Source: Caloranaerobacter ferrireducens (GTDB lineage: Bacteria; Bacillota; Clostridia; Tissierellales; Thermohalobacteraceae). From it: a DNA stretch of 64,000 bases. The stretch's first letter is position 1, and the number at the start of each line of letters is the position of its first letter. The stretch is taken from positions 186,001-250,000 of the forward strand of contig NZ_MDJR01000002.1 in the NCBI RefSeq assembly GCF_001730685.1, given 5' to 3'. The notes under the pieces are model-generated. The model saw only the letters and a list, made by a program, of their open reading frames with translations, searched no databases and had not been told where the DNA came from. Positions 26,332 to 35,725 of the stretch are shown piece after piece. The position numbers and the translations under genes were made by a program.

Positions 26332-28056
26332 ATGAGTAGAAATAAAAAGATAGTTTCAATATTATTATTTATTCTTATGCTAATTTCAATTACTAGTTAT
26401 GGCTTTGCATTTACTGAAAAAGACAAGGTTGAAAAACCAAAAGTAAAATTACAGCAAAAGGAGATTGTTAGAATTTATGATTCTAACCAAGATAAACTAT
26501 TCGAGAATTTATCTAAAAGAATGGATAAAGCTACAGACAGCGAAGAAATTCCAGTTATAGTTGTATTCAAAGAAAAATTAAATTTTGAGAAAAAAAATAA
26601 TGTAAAGAAACTAATAGGTAATTATATAACAAAACATGAATATAAAAATATACCTGCAATAGCTATGAAATTGAAAAAAGGTCAAATTAATAAATTATCT
26701 AAGTTAGATATAGTTGACCATATTGAATATGATGAACCTGTTAAAGCTTCTATGGATACAGCAAATTATTGGTTTGGTGCAGAGAAAGCGAGAAATGATT
26801 TTTATGTAAATGGAGATAGAGATGGAAATATAAATAACTATACTAAGAATGATGTCGTTGTAGCAGTGATTGATACTGGTATAGATGGAAATCATGTTGA
26901 TTTAGATGGCGGAAAGATAATAGGATGGAAAGATTTTGTAAATAACCAGCCATCACCTTATGATGACAATGGTCATGGTACTCATGTAGCTGGAATAATT
27001 GCTGGTGAAGGAGATGGAAATCCTAACTATACAGGTGTTGCAAAAGGGGCTGCTTTAGTAGGACTTAAGGTTTTAGATAGCCAAGGTAGCGGTTCGATGA
27101 GCGATGTAACAGCAGCTATAGATTGGTGTGTTACAAATAAAGATGTTTATGGTATAGATGTAATCAATTTAAGTTTGGGAACAAGTGGAAGTTCTGATGG
27201 TACAGATTCAACTTCATTAGCCGTAAATAATGCAGTCAATAATGGTATTGTTGTAGTAGTAGCAGCAGGAAATGATGGTCCTAATAAGTATACAATAGGG
27301 TCACCAGGTGCAGCTGAAAAAGCTATTACAGTAGCAGCTATGGCAGATGTTGGAGAAAATGGATTTAATCTAGCAGATTTTTCAAGTAGAGGACCTACAG
27401 CTGATGACAGGATAAAACCAGATATTGCAGCACCTGGATATAATATAACAGCTCCAAAAGCAAATTCAACAAATAGTTATATAACATATAGTGGAACAAG
27501 CATGGCAACTCCTTTTACAGCAGGAATAGTAGCTTTGATGCTAGATGCAAATCCTAATTTAACACCTACTCAAATTAAAGATATCTTAGCTTCTACAGCT
27601 CATGATTGGGGTCCATATGGAAAAGATATAGAATATGGTAACGGTAGACTTGATGGATATGAAGCTATAAAACAAGCAGGTGGTTATAGTGGAAATAACA
27701 TACCATTACCAGATTACATGTATGGAACAGAAAGCTTATCAGGATCTGGAGCATCTGATATTTGGGAGTTTACAGTAGATAATACAAACTATCCTATAGC
27801 TATAACTTTGATTATGCCTGATTGGACATATTATTGGTTATGGGGAGGAACACCTGATTTTGACGTTTACTTATATGATCCTAATGGAAATACTGTAGCT
27901 TCTTCAACTGGAGTAAAAAGACAAGAGAATATTAACTTTATACCTTCAACTACAGGTACGTATAAAATAAAAGTGTATTCATATTCAGGTAGTGGAAGTT
28001 ATTTCTTTGATTTAAGTGCAGGTGGATATAACCTAGTATTAAAACAAGATCAGTAA
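26332..28056 (+). CDS. Secreted subtilisin-like serine protease (S8) with propeptide and PPC domain
   Basis: A 574-residue secreted protease: Sec signal peptide (1-27, ending in a Phe-Ala rich site), inhibitor I9-like propeptide (about 70-136), and peptidase S8 domain (about 145-450). The triad is Asp181 (VIDTGIDG), His215 (NGHGTHVAG) and Ser390 (SGTSMATPF), with oxyanion Asn314 in AAGN. The C-terminal PPC-like domain (about 460-574) is common in secreted proteases of thermophilic and halophilic bacteria. It likely degrades external protein for nutrition. It stands alone, with a strong terminator. Confidence 0.95.
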   Translation: MSRNKKIVSILLFILMLISITSYGFAFTEKDKVEKPKVKLQQKEIVRIYDSNQDKLFENLSKRMDKATDSEEIPVIVVFKEKLNFEKKNNVKKLIGNYITKHEYKNIPAIAMKLKKGQINKLSKLDIVDHIEYDEPVKASMDTANYWFGAEKARNDFYVNGDRDGNINNYTKNDVVVAVIDTGIDGNHVDLDGGKIIGWKDFVNNQPSPYDDNGHGTHVAGIIAGEGDGNPNYTGVAKGAALVGLKVLDSQGSGSMSDVTAAIDWCVTNKDVYGIDVINLSLGTSGSSDGTDSTSLAVNNAVNNGIVVVVAAGNDGPNKYTIGSPGAAEKAITVAAMADVGENGFNLADFSSRGPTADDRIKPDIAAPGYNITAPKANSTNSYITYSGTSMATPFTAGIVALMLDANPNLTPTQIKDILASTAHDWGPYGKDIEYGNGRLDGYEAIKQAGGYSGNNIPLPDYMYGTESLSGSGASDIWEFTVDNTNYPIAITLIMPDWTYYWLWGGTPDFDVYLYDPNGNTVASSTGVKRQENINFIPSTTGTYKIKVYSYSGSGSYFFDLSAGGYNLVLKQDQ

Positions 28057-28077
28057 AATTAAATTAACTTGTGTTAT

Positions 28078-28111
28078 AAAAACCCTCTGATTTAAAAATC
28101 AGAGGGTTTTT
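28078..28111 (+). terminator. Rho-independent terminator
   Basis: AAAAACCCTCTGATTT and AAATCAGAGGGTTTTT form a perfect 16-bp stem with an AA loop. Confidence 0.9.
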
Positions 28112-28131
28112 GATTAAAAATGAAAAAAAGA

Positions 28132-28160
28132 TTGCTTTTTGCACATACTAAGTGTATACT
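28132..28160 (+). promoter_or_regulatory. Sigma-A promoter of the DEAD-box helicase gene
   Basis: TTGCTT (28132-28137), 17 bases, TATACT (28155-28160), ending 34 bases before the start codon. Confidence 0.7.
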
Positions 28161-28194
28161 AGTTAAGTTAACTAAATATGGAGTGAGGTAAAGT

Positions 28195-29778
28195 ATGATA
28201 AAAATAGGATTTAAAGATTTAATGGTATCAAAGGAAATATTAAGGGCAGTTGAAGATATGGGTTTTGAAGAGCCATCTCCAATTCAAGCAAAAGCTATTC
28301 CTCTATTAATGGAAGGAAAAGATGTGATTGGGCAGGCTCAGACTGGTACTGGTAAAACAGCAGCATTTGGAATTCCTGTTTTAGAAAAGATAAATCCAGA
28401 AAACAAGAAATTACAAGCTTTAATTTTATGCCCAACAAGAGAGTTAGCTATACAAGTTTCAGAAGAATTAAGAAGACTTTCAAAGTATAAGAATAATATT
28501 AAAATATTACCTATTTATGGTGGTCAGCCTATAGAACGACAAATAAAGGCTTTAAAAAAGGGCATACATATTGTAGTTGGTACTCCTGGTCGTGTTATGG
28601 ATCATATGCGTCGCCGTACTTTGAAAATGGATAATATCAAGATTGTAATACTAGATGAAGCAGATGAAATGTTAGATATGGGATTTAGAGATGATATAGA
28701 GACAATACTAAAAGAAGTACCTAAAGAAAGGCAAACAGTAATGTTTTCGGCTACGATGCCAAAACCTATTCTGGAGCTAACAAAAAAATATCAAAAGAAT
28801 CCACAATTAGTTAAAGTGGTGCATAAACAGCTTACAGTTCCAAATATTGAACAAATATATTTTGAAGTGAAAGAGAAAACAAAATTAGAAGTTTTATCCC
28901 GCTTAATTGATATGTATAACCCTAAACTTTCTTTGGTTTTCTGTAATACGAAAAAGCGAGTAGATGAACTAGTTTCACAGCTTCAAGGAAGAGGTTATTT
29001 TGCAGATGGTCTTCATGGGGATATGAAGCAATCACAAAGAGATAGAGTAATGTCTAAATTTAGAAATGGTACAATAGAGATTTTGGTGGCAACTGATGTA
29101 GCAGCTAGAGGTATTGATGTTGATGATGTTGAAGCTGTATTCAACTATGACTTGCCAAGAGATGAAGAATATTATGTACACAGAATAGGAAGGACTGGAC
29201 GTGCTGGAAGAACAGGTCGCGCTTTTAACTTTGTAGTAGGCAAAGAAATTTACAAACTAAAGGAAATACAGAAATATACAAAAACTAAGATTATGCGCCA
29301 TGATATTCCTACTATTAATGATGTAGAAGAAATTAGAACTAATTTGTTCTTAGAAAAAGTAAAAGCTGTTTTAGAAGAAGGACATATGACTAGATATATT
29401 AAATATATTGAAAGATTACTAGACGAAGATTATACTTCTATAGATATAGCAGCAGCTTTACTTAAAATGGCTATGGGAGAACAAAGTAAAGAAGAAATTG
29501 AATTGGACAATGAGTTTGAGAATACAGGTGCTGAGCCAGGAATGGTAAGATTATTTATAAATGTGGGTAGAAAGCATAAAGTGAAAGCTAAGGATATTGT
29601 AGGTGCAATTGCTGGTGAAACAGGACTTTCAGGTAAACTGATAGGAATAATCGATGTTTTCGACAGATACACTTTTGTGGAAGTACCAAAGGAATATGCA
29701 AAAGAAGTGTTAATGATTATGAAAAATAATAAAATAAAGGGAAATAAGATAAATATTGAACCTGCTAATTCAAGATAG
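28195..29778 (+). CDS. deaD: DEAD-box ATP-dependent RNA helicase with DbpA-type RNA-binding domain
   Basis: A 527-residue helicase. Q motif near 28-36, motif I AQTGTGKT (48-55), PTRELA, TPGR, DEAD, SAT, ARGIDVD and HRIGRTGR are all present in order. The C-terminal ~75 residues (MVRLFINVGRKHKVKAKDIVGAIAGETGLSGKLIGIIDVFDRYTFVEV) form a DbpA C-terminal RNA-binding fold. The family remodels rRNA and mRNA duplexes, often in cold adaptation or ribosome assembly. It is related to CsdA/DeaD and to DbpA/YxiN; the symbol is by family. Confidence 0.93.
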   Translation: MIKIGFKDLMVSKEILRAVEDMGFEEPSPIQAKAIPLLMEGKDVIGQAQTGTGKTAAFGIPVLEKINPENKKLQALILCPTRELAIQVSEELRRLSKYKNNIKILPIYGGQPIERQIKALKKGIHIVVGTPGRVMDHMRRRTLKMDNIKIVILDEADEMLDMGFRDDIETILKEVPKERQTVMFSATMPKPILELTKKYQKNPQLVKVVHKQLTVPNIEQIYFEVKEKTKLEVLSRLIDMYNPKLSLVFCNTKKRVDELVSQLQGRGYFADGLHGDMKQSQRDRVMSKFRNGTIEILVATDVAARGIDVDDVEAVFNYDLPRDEEYYVHRIGRTGRAGRTGRAFNFVVGKEIYKLKEIQKYTKTKIMRHDIPTINDVEEIRTNLFLEKVKAVLEEGHMTRYIKYIERLLDEDYTSIDIAAALLKMAMGEQSKEEIELDNEFENTGAEPGMVRLFINVGRKHKVKAKDIVGAIAGETGLSGKLIGIIDVFDRYTFVEVPKEYAKEVLMIMKNNKIKGNKINIEPANSR

Positions 29779-29783
29779 ATAAA

Positions 29784-29821
29784 CACTACAAAAAGAGCCT
29801 GTAAAGGCTCTTTTTGTAGTG
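29784..29821 (+). terminator. Rho-independent terminator
   Basis: CACTACAAAAAGAGCCT pairs with AGGCTCTTTTTGTAGTG over 17 bp, loop GTAA; the stem contains its own T run. Confidence 0.85.
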
Positions 29822-29850
29822 GAAAATTTATATGAAATATAGTTTATACA

Positions 29851-29967
29851 TTAGCATCTGTAATTGTAGCAATTGCATAAAATAACTACTAATAGTAGGA
29901 AGAAGAATAACAATTCTGTACCTTGACCATCCATTATTTGTGCAAATAAGCTTTTGCCTTCAGCCAT
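29851..29967 (-). CDS. Tiny hydrophobic protein, MAEG...LLFFFLLLVV family
   Basis: A 38-residue frame with a textbook ribosome site (AAGGAGG, 8 bases before ATG). The sequence MAEGKSLFAQIMDGQGTE is followed by LLFFFLLLVVILCNCYNYRC, a single membrane segment with a Cys-rich tail. A related protein is encoded at 55717. Similar tiny proteins occur in spore-forming Firmicutes (YjcZ/SscA-like), so a sporulation role is possible but inferred only. Confidence 0.7.
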   Translation of the reverse strand: MAEGKSLFAQIMDGQGTELLFFFLLLVVILCNCYNYRC

Positions 29968-30121
29968 TTGAACGACCTCCTTAACTAAAAATATTATGTT
30001 GTAAATACTTCCTAATATAAAATATGTTAATTAAATATTTTTGTGAATAAAATAATTTTGGACATGACATATTTTTTGTGTTATTATAGCAGTATATTTT
30101 AACGCAAAGGAGAGTTTATTA

Positions 30122-30871
30122 ATGGAGGAAAATAAAGTTTTAGCAACTGTAAATGGCAAACAGATAACAGAAAAGGATGTAGATTTACTTCTTAGAAATT
30201 TAGGACCTCAAAGAGCAATGCAATTTTACTCAGAAGAAGGAAGAAAAAGACTATTAGATGAACTTATTAATCAAGAACTTATTTATTTAGATGCTTTGGA
30301 AAATGGACTAGATAATAATGAAGATTTTCTATCAGAATTAGAATATATGAAACAGAACTTATTAAAACAGTTTGCAGTTAGAAAATTATTAGAGAATATA
30401 TCTATTAATGAAGAAGAGCTTATTTCTTTCTATAACGATAATAAGGAGAATTTTAAAAAGTTAGCATCAGTTAGGGCTAGACATATACTTGTAGATACAG
30501 AAAGAGAAGCTAATGAAATAATAGAAGAAATAAAAAATGGTTTAGATTTTGAAGAGGCAGCTAAAAAATATTCTAAGTGCCCTTCAAAGGCAAATGGAGG
30601 GGATTTAGGATATTTTACAAGAGGTAAAATGGTTAAAGAATTTGAAAATGCTTCATTTGAACTAGAAAAAGGGCAAATGAGTGAGCCAGTAAAGACTAGT
30701 TTTGGTTATCATATAATTGAAGTATTAGATAAAAAAGAAGAAGAAATTAGTCCTTTTGAAGAAGTAAAAGAGCAAATCAAAAATCAGTTAATTGCAGCTA
30801 AACAAAATGAAGTTTATTTCAAAAAAATTGAAGAGTTAAGAAATATATATGAAGTAAAAGTAAATCTTTAA
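30122..30871 (+). CDS. Parvulin-type peptidyl-prolyl cis-trans isomerase (PrsA/SurA-like)
   Basis: A 249-residue protein with an N-terminal SurA_N-like helical domain (about 5-95) and a parvulin domain (about 115-205). The latter includes RARHILVDTEREANEI, YSKCPSKANGGDLGYFTRGKMVKEFE and SFGYHIIEV. It has no signal peptide or lipobox, unlike PrsA, so it should act in the cytoplasm as a folding helper. The gene is monocistronic, with AAAGGAGAG as ribosome site and a strong terminator. Confidence 0.9.
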   Translation: MEENKVLATVNGKQITEKDVDLLLRNLGPQRAMQFYSEEGRKRLLDELINQELIYLDALENGLDNNEDFLSELEYMKQNLLKQFAVRKLLENISINEEELISFYNDNKENFKKLASVRARHILVDTEREANEIIEEIKNGLDFEEAAKKYSKCPSKANGGDLGYFTRGKMVKEFENASFELEKGQMSEPVKTSFGYHIIEVLDKKEEEISPFEEVKEQIKNQLIAAKQNEVYFKKIEELRNIYEVKVNL

Positions 30872-30907
30872 AAAATATCTCTAGCTTTATGCTAGAGATA
30901 TTTTTTT
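30870..30907 (+). terminator. Rho-independent terminator
   Basis: AAAAAATATCTCTAGC and GCTAGAGATATTTTTT form a long stem with loop TTTAT. Confidence 0.85.
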
Positions 30908-31016
30908 AGTAAGAAGAATAGTGGGTAATAAATATTATATAAAAGCTATTCATTGTATTTTTTAGTCGATTATTGTAAAATAGAATTAAGTATATTGTAA
31001 TTAGAGGATGGTTTGA

Positions 31017-31559
31017 ATGAATAAAGTTATAAATTTTGTTAATAGAGGAGATATAAAGTTATTTTATATTATAAATGATAAAATAAAGTGCAATTTTCTT
31101 GATAAGATTATACCTTTAGTAACTAATTTAGGAGGCGCTATATCAACTATATTAACTTGCTTTATTTTAATATATTTTGGAAATGATGAAGTGAAAATAG
31201 TTGGTTACAAATCAATAGCTGCTCTTAGTACGAGTCATATTTTAGTGCATTTTTTGAAGAAAATATTTACTAGAGAAAGACCTTTTATTAAGCTAGAGAA
31301 GATTAATACCTTTAAAAATAAACTTTTTGATTATTCATTTCCTTCTGGGCATACAACAGCAATATTTTCGATATGTGTGACTTTAGCATTGAATTTTTCA
31401 GTTTTCACAATGTTTTTTATAGCTATAGCATTTGTTGTAGGTTTATCTAGAGTTTATATAGGAGTACATTATCCATCAGATGTTTTGGTTGGAATGGTTA
31501 TAGGTACAGTTTTTGCGATAACTAATAATGTATTTTTAGATATGTTTATCTTTTCTTAA
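31017..31559 (+). CDS. PAP2-family membrane phosphatase (undecaprenyl-diphosphatase-like)
   Basis: A 180-residue membrane protein with about five hydrophobic segments. It shows the three-part PAP2 motif: KKIFTRERP, SFPSGHT and SRVYIGVHYPSDVLVG. Members remove phosphate from lipid phosphates such as undecaprenyl pyrophosphate (BcrC) or phosphatidic acid. The small size favours BcrC/YwoA-like enzymes that recycle the cell-wall carrier lipid, but the substrate is not proven. Confidence 0.9.
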   Translation: MNKVINFVNRGDIKLFYIINDKIKCNFLDKIIPLVTNLGGAISTILTCFILIYFGNDEVKIVGYKSIAALSTSHILVHFLKKIFTRERPFIKLEKINTFKNKLFDYSFPSGHTTAIFSICVTLALNFSVFTMFFIAIAFVVGLSRVYIGVHYPSDVLVGMVIGTVFAITNNVFLDMFIFS

Positions 31560-31579
31560 TTGTGTTGAAAAGTTAAATT

Positions 31580-31741
31580 TTAGCTAAAAGGGAGTAGCTG
31601 CGAAATATTCGCAAATAGAATCAACATGCTGGTATTATACCTGGTTCTATTTACTTTAGAATTATTCTAAAGGAGCGAGACTTTTAGCTTAGTAAAATTT
31701 CCTTTTGGGAGTTATACTAAGCTAATAGTTTCGCTTTTTTC
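31580..31741 (+). promoter_or_regulatory. yybP-ykoY manganese riboswitch with terminator
   Basis: AGCTAAAAG (31582-31590) pairs with CTTTTAGCT (31681-31689) as a perfect P1 stem. Directly inside the 5' side is GGGAGTAGCTGCG, the conserved yybP-ykoY element. The 3' half of P1 can instead join the terminator arm GCGAGACTTTTAGCTTAGTA (31675-31694), which pairs with TACTAAGCTAATAGTTTCGC (31715-31734) followed by TTTTTT. Manganese would stabilise P1, block the terminator and switch on the downstream UPF0016 exporter gene. Confidence 0.85.
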
Positions 31742-31795
31742 TTGGATAAAAAATATCAAATGTACAATTAATAAATATATGAGGAGGTAATGAAC

Positions 31796-32458
31796 ATGAT
31801 AACAGAATTTATAAGGGCTTTGTTTTTAATTTTTATGGCTGAGATGGGTGATAAAACACAGATCTTAGCAATGTCATTTGCTACACAATTTAGTGTTGAA
31901 AGTGTGTTATTGGGCGTGTTCATAGGCTCATTTTTAAACCATGGTTTAGCAGTAATATTAGGTACATATTTATCGAATATAATACCAGTAAATTTTATTC
32001 AAGTTTTAGCAGGGTTTTTATTTATAGGATTTGCATTATGGACTTTATATGATGAAGATGAAGAAGACGAAAGTAGTAAAAAGAGCAGGTTTGGTCCTGT
32101 TTTAACTGTGGCTTTAGCATTTTTTATTGGCGAATTAGGAGACAAGACACAGCTTACAGCCATAACTCTATCAATAGATGCAAGATATCCACTTTTTATA
32201 TTGCTAGGAACAGTAACTGGTATGGTTTTAACTAGTGTATTAGGAATTTATGTTGGTAGCAAATTAGGAGATAAAATTCCAGAATTTACATTAAGAATAG
32301 TTTCGGCAGCTATTTTCATGTTCTTTGGAGTATCAAAGTTATATTCAACATTACCTAAAAATTTCATAACTCTATCTAATGTTTTGATATTTCTATTACT
32401 AATAACAACTAGTACATATATGATTTTGAAAAAATCTTTGAGAAAAAGAAAAAATTGA
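31796..32458 (+). CDS. UPF0016/GDT1 (TMEM165)-family manganese exporter
   Basis: A 220-residue membrane protein with six hydrophobic segments in two repeats. Each repeat carries the family signature: EMGDKTQ (about 16-22) and ELGDKTQ (about 115-121). The family exports Mn2+ (also Ca2+ in eukaryotic relatives). I chose ATG 31796 because GGAGG lies 8 bases upstream; ATG 31790 is too close to it. The Mn2+-sensing riboswitch in front supports a role in relieving manganese excess. Confidence 0.92.
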   Translation: MITEFIRALFLIFMAEMGDKTQILAMSFATQFSVESVLLGVFIGSFLNHGLAVILGTYLSNIIPVNFIQVLAGFLFIGFALWTLYDEDEEDESSKKSRFGPVLTVALAFFIGELGDKTQLTAITLSIDARYPLFILLGTVTGMVLTSVLGIYVGSKLGDKIPEFTLRIVSAAIFMFFGVSKLYSTLPKNFITLSNVLIFLLLITTSTYMILKKSLRKRKN

Positions 32459-32480
32459 GGGATGTTTTGTCCCTCAATAA
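32454..32480 (+). terminator. Rho-independent terminator
   Basis: ATTGAGGGA and TCCCTCAAT form a 9-bp stem that begins at the stop codon of the exporter gene. The T tract downstream is interrupted. Confidence 0.6.
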
Positions 32481-32506
32481 TCTAAATTTTTTTAAGTCAA
32501 ATTTTT

Positions 32507-32647
32507 TTATCTTTTATTTAAAATACATCCGAAACCACGGAAACAGAAGAAGAAAATGAAGAATATGAAGAAGAAGCCTCCTCCACCAAAGAAGAATTGA
32601 CTTTTAGGCTTGGAGCTTTCTACTACAGAAATATTAGTATTTTCCAT
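32507..32647 (-). CDS. Tiny Phe/Gly-rich hydrophobic protein (46 aa)
   Basis: A 46-codon frame with a strong ribosome site (AGGAGG, 7 bases before ATG). The N-terminal 17 residues are polar (MENTNISVVESSKPKSQ). Then comes an extreme Phe/Gly run with FFFGGGGFFFIFFIFFFCFRGFGC, a likely membrane segment, ending CILNKR. Not recognised. Its style resembles the small hydrophobic proteins at 29851 and 55717. A role in the spore envelope is a guess. Confidence 0.6.
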   Translation of the reverse strand: MENTNISVVESSKPKSQFFFGGGGFFFIFFIFFFCFRGFGCILNKR

Positions 32648-32822
32648 ATATAAACCTCCTCATATTGGATATTTACTATCCTTTTCAATATATAATATGA
32701 GGAAATTCTGATTACGTTACTATTTCCATTCCAATAATTAGTAAACATCTCTCATATAATAAATGATATAATATGCTTAATATATTAGCGTGAAATTTAT
32801 TTCTTTGATTGGAGGGGGATGC

Positions 32823-34799
32823 ATGAATAAATTGCAATTTATTATAAAAAAGGTTTTATTTTTAGTTTTGATATTACATATAGTATTTAGTTCGTATATA
32901 TCTTTTGCTGATTCAGAGCTTAATGTCGATATTAATATTGGCTTTAATAGATATATTAAGGTGGAAAAAACGGTTCCAATTAATATAACTATAAAAAACA
33001 ATTATAAAGATATAGATGGTAAGATACAGGTTTTAATTGATGAAATACAAGGGCCTAAAAAGCTATATAGAGCTTATACAAAAGAGATTAAAATATTAAA
33101 AGGGCAAACTAAAACTGTTACAATAGGTGTATTATTTGATTATAACAGTTCAGATGTATTGGTTAGAATTGTAGATAATAATGAAAATATTATTTGGCAA
33201 GATAGAGTATATACAGCAGTTATAAAGCATTACTCTTTAACTATGGGAGTCTTAAGTGAAAATGTTAAAAGTCTAGAGTATTTGAATTTCGCTTATATTG
33301 AACAAAATGAAACAAACAAATCATTTTTTGATGTTGTGAATATGAATGGATATGTTCCAGAGGAGGATTATTTATTAGAAACTTTCGATGTAATAGTAAT
33401 AAATAATTTTGATATAGCAAAGATGGATTCTAAACAAATATTTACGATAGATAAATGGGTAAAAAAAGGCGGGATATTATTAGTCGGAATTGGAGAAAAC
33501 TTTGATAAAACTCTTAAGAGTCTTAAAAAATTAGGCTTAGTTAATATGGAAAATATAAGCGATAAAAAAAGCAATACTAAGAAAATTTATTTAGATAAAA
33601 ACATAGTAGAAAATAAAGAAAAACTTTTTGTATTTAATAAAGAGTATGGAAGAGGTCATATATATGTTATACCTTTTGATTTAGGTAAAAGTCCGTTTAT
33701 TAATTGGAATCATAAAGTAGAGTTTATTAGCAAGACTTTAGGAGAACATTTTGGATTATTTGGCGAAAAAAAACTTATTGCAAGATCGCCGATGTTTTCC
33801 TTGTCTGGTAATATAGTTGAGCGTATTCCAAAAAATAGGGTACCTTCTATTAAAGCTGTTTTTATTTTACTATTATTTTTTATTTTATTAGTTGGACCGA
33901 TAAATTACATTCTACTTGAAAAGTATGATAAAAGAGAGTTAGGCTTTATTACAATACCTGTGATAGTTTTAGTTTTCTTAGTGTTAATTTATTCAATAGG
34001 TGCAACTACGAGTTCTAAGCAACCTATAGTTAATAGCGTATCGATTATTGAGCTTATACCAAATACAAGATTGGCTGAAGTTAATACTTTAATGGGTATT
34101 ATGAGTTTTAAAAATGAAGATGTAAAGGTTAGTTTAGATGAAGATGTGGATTATAGCTCTTTAAGAAATTTTTTTAGATATAATGCTGCTAATTATAAAA
34201 ATGAAGAAATATTTGTTGAAAACTATATAGATAATCCAAAACATGTTACCTTTTATAATAGAGGTATATGGGATGTAGAGATTTTCAATTTAAGAAAGGA
34301 TATAAATTCAGATAAACTCATAAAAATTGATATAAATATGATTGAAAAACAGATAAAAGGAGAAGTTAGCAACCTATCTTCAAATGTTTTAGAGGATGCA
34401 GTTTTAGTTTATGGTACAAATAAATTTATTAAATTAGGCGATATAAAAGGTGGCCAAACTAAAACAGTTGCTATTGATTTGAATAGCTTTAGTACTATTT
34501 ATAAAAATGATATAGGCTATTATAAATTACTAGATTCACTATTCCCTGTTGAAACAGGAGTAGAAGACGAAGATATATTAAACAATTATGTGAAAAGAAG
34601 TATTTTGCAAGAATATTTTGAAAGAAAATATAATATTTCTGAAGAAAATAAATTGCTTTTAATTGCATGGAGTAGAGATAATATCTATAAGAATTTAAGT
34701 GTTAATGAGAAAAATACAGATATAATAAGTAGAAACTTGATAGTTGCTCAAATAAAAGTAAAGCTTCCCGATTTCTCATCAGAGGAGGGAAATAAATAA
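32823..34799 (+). CDS. Membrane-anchored accessory protein of an ABC transporter operon
   Basis: A 658-residue protein counted from ATG 32823, which follows GGAGGGGG. It has a signal peptide, an extracytoplasmic N-terminal half with an Ig-like region and an amidotransferase-like fold (FDVIVINNFDIAKMDSKQIFTIDKWVKKGGILLVGIG, about 185-225), two membrane segments (about 340-360 and 375-395) and a C-terminal extracytoplasmic part. Clostridial and bacillar ABC operons often carry such proteins, loosely like GldG. Its stop overlaps the ATPase start (TAATG). Function unknown. Confidence 0.75.
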   Translation: MNKLQFIIKKVLFLVLILHIVFSSYISFADSELNVDINIGFNRYIKVEKTVPINITIKNNYKDIDGKIQVLIDEIQGPKKLYRAYTKEIKILKGQTKTVTIGVLFDYNSSDVLVRIVDNNENIIWQDRVYTAVIKHYSLTMGVLSENVKSLEYLNFAYIEQNETNKSFFDVVNMNGYVPEEDYLLETFDVIVINNFDIAKMDSKQIFTIDKWVKKGGILLVGIGENFDKTLKSLKKLGLVNMENISDKKSNTKKIYLDKNIVENKEKLFVFNKEYGRGHIYVIPFDLGKSPFINWNHKVEFISKTLGEHFGLFGEKKLIARSPMFSLSGNIVERIPKNRVPSIKAVFILLLFFILLVGPINYILLEKYDKRELGFITIPVIVLVFLVLIYSIGATTSSKQPIVNSVSIIELIPNTRLAEVNTLMGIMSFKNEDVKVSLDEDVDYSSLRNFFRYNAANYKNEEIFVENYIDNPKHVTFYNRGIWDVEIFNLRKDINSDKLIKIDINMIEKQIKGEVSNLSSNVLEDAVLVYGTNKFIKLGDIKGGQTKTVAIDLNSFSTIYKNDIGYYKLLDSLFPVETGVEDEDILNNYVKRSILQEYFERKYNISEENKLLLIAWSRDNIYKNLSVNEKNTDIISRNLIVAQIKVKLPDFSSEEGNK

Positions 34800-35725
34800 T
34801 GTTAAGAATAGAGAATTTAACTAAAAAGTTTGGGAAAATTAAAGCTGTTGATAGTATTTCTTTAGAGATAAAGCAGGGAGATATATTTGGATTTGTTGGA
34901 CCTAACGGTGCTGGAAAAACTACTATTTTGAAAATGATAGCTACTTTACTAAAACCTACTTCAGGAGACATTCATATTGATGGAACAAGTATATATGAGA
35001 ATGTAAGAGAAACAAGAAGTAAAATTGGATATATGCCAGATTTTTTTGGAGTGTATGATAATTTAAAAGTTGTAGAATATCTTGAATTTTATAGTGATGT
35101 AGCTGGAATACAAAAATCAGAAATTAACAAAAGAATAGATGAAATGCTAGAACTTGTGGATTTAACTGATAAGAAAGATGAATATGTTGATAATTTATCT
35201 AGGGGTATGAAACAGAGATTATGTCTAGCAAGAAGTCTTATTCATAATCCTAAGCTTTTGATATTAGATGAGCCAGCTTCAGGGTTAGATCCTAGGGCTA
35301 GAGTTCATATGAAAGAAATTTTAAAAGAATTGAAGAATAGAGGAAAGACAATAATAATTAGTTCACATATACTACCTGAATTATCAGAGTTATGTACAAG
35401 TCTTTGTATTATGGAACAGGGGAAAATAGTTATTAGTGGTACTTTTGATGAAATAATGAATATGGTAGAGGGAAGAAAAACTATTAAGATAAAGGTTTTA
35501 GAAGCTGTAGATAAAGCAATTACTTTTTTAAGAGAAGAAACTTTAGTTTCTTCAGTAAAAAATTTAGGAAATGAAATAGAAGTTACTTTTAACGGTAATG
35601 AAAAAGATATGGCTGAAATTTTGAAAAAACTTATTACTAGACATATACCTGTTATCTCATTTAAGCAGGAAGAATTGAATCTAGAAGAAGTGTTTATGAA
35701 GGTGACAAAAGGGGGAGAACTATGA
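34799..35725 (+). CDS. ABC transporter ATP-binding protein
   Basis: A 308-residue ATPase with Walker A GPNGAGKTT (about 38-46), signature LSRGMKQRLCLARSL, Walker B LLILDEPASGLD and switch SSHILPEL, plus a C-terminal ~80-residue extension common in CcmA/DrrA-type exporters. It overlaps the accessory protein gene by one base and the permease gene by four, so these three form one operon. The substrate is unknown; relatives take part in membrane-stress or gliding-like systems. Confidence 0.92.
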   Translation: MLRIENLTKKFGKIKAVDSISLEIKQGDIFGFVGPNGAGKTTILKMIATLLKPTSGDIHIDGTSIYENVRETRSKIGYMPDFFGVYDNLKVVEYLEFYSDVAGIQKSEINKRIDEMLELVDLTDKKDEYVDNLSRGMKQRLCLARSLIHNPKLLILDEPASGLDPRARVHMKEILKELKNRGKTIIISSHILPELSELCTSLCIMEQGKIVISGTFDEIMNMVEGRKTIKIKVLEAVDKAITFLREETLVSSVKNLGNEIEVTFNGNEKDMAEILKKLITRHIPVISFKQEELNLEEVFMKVTKGGEL

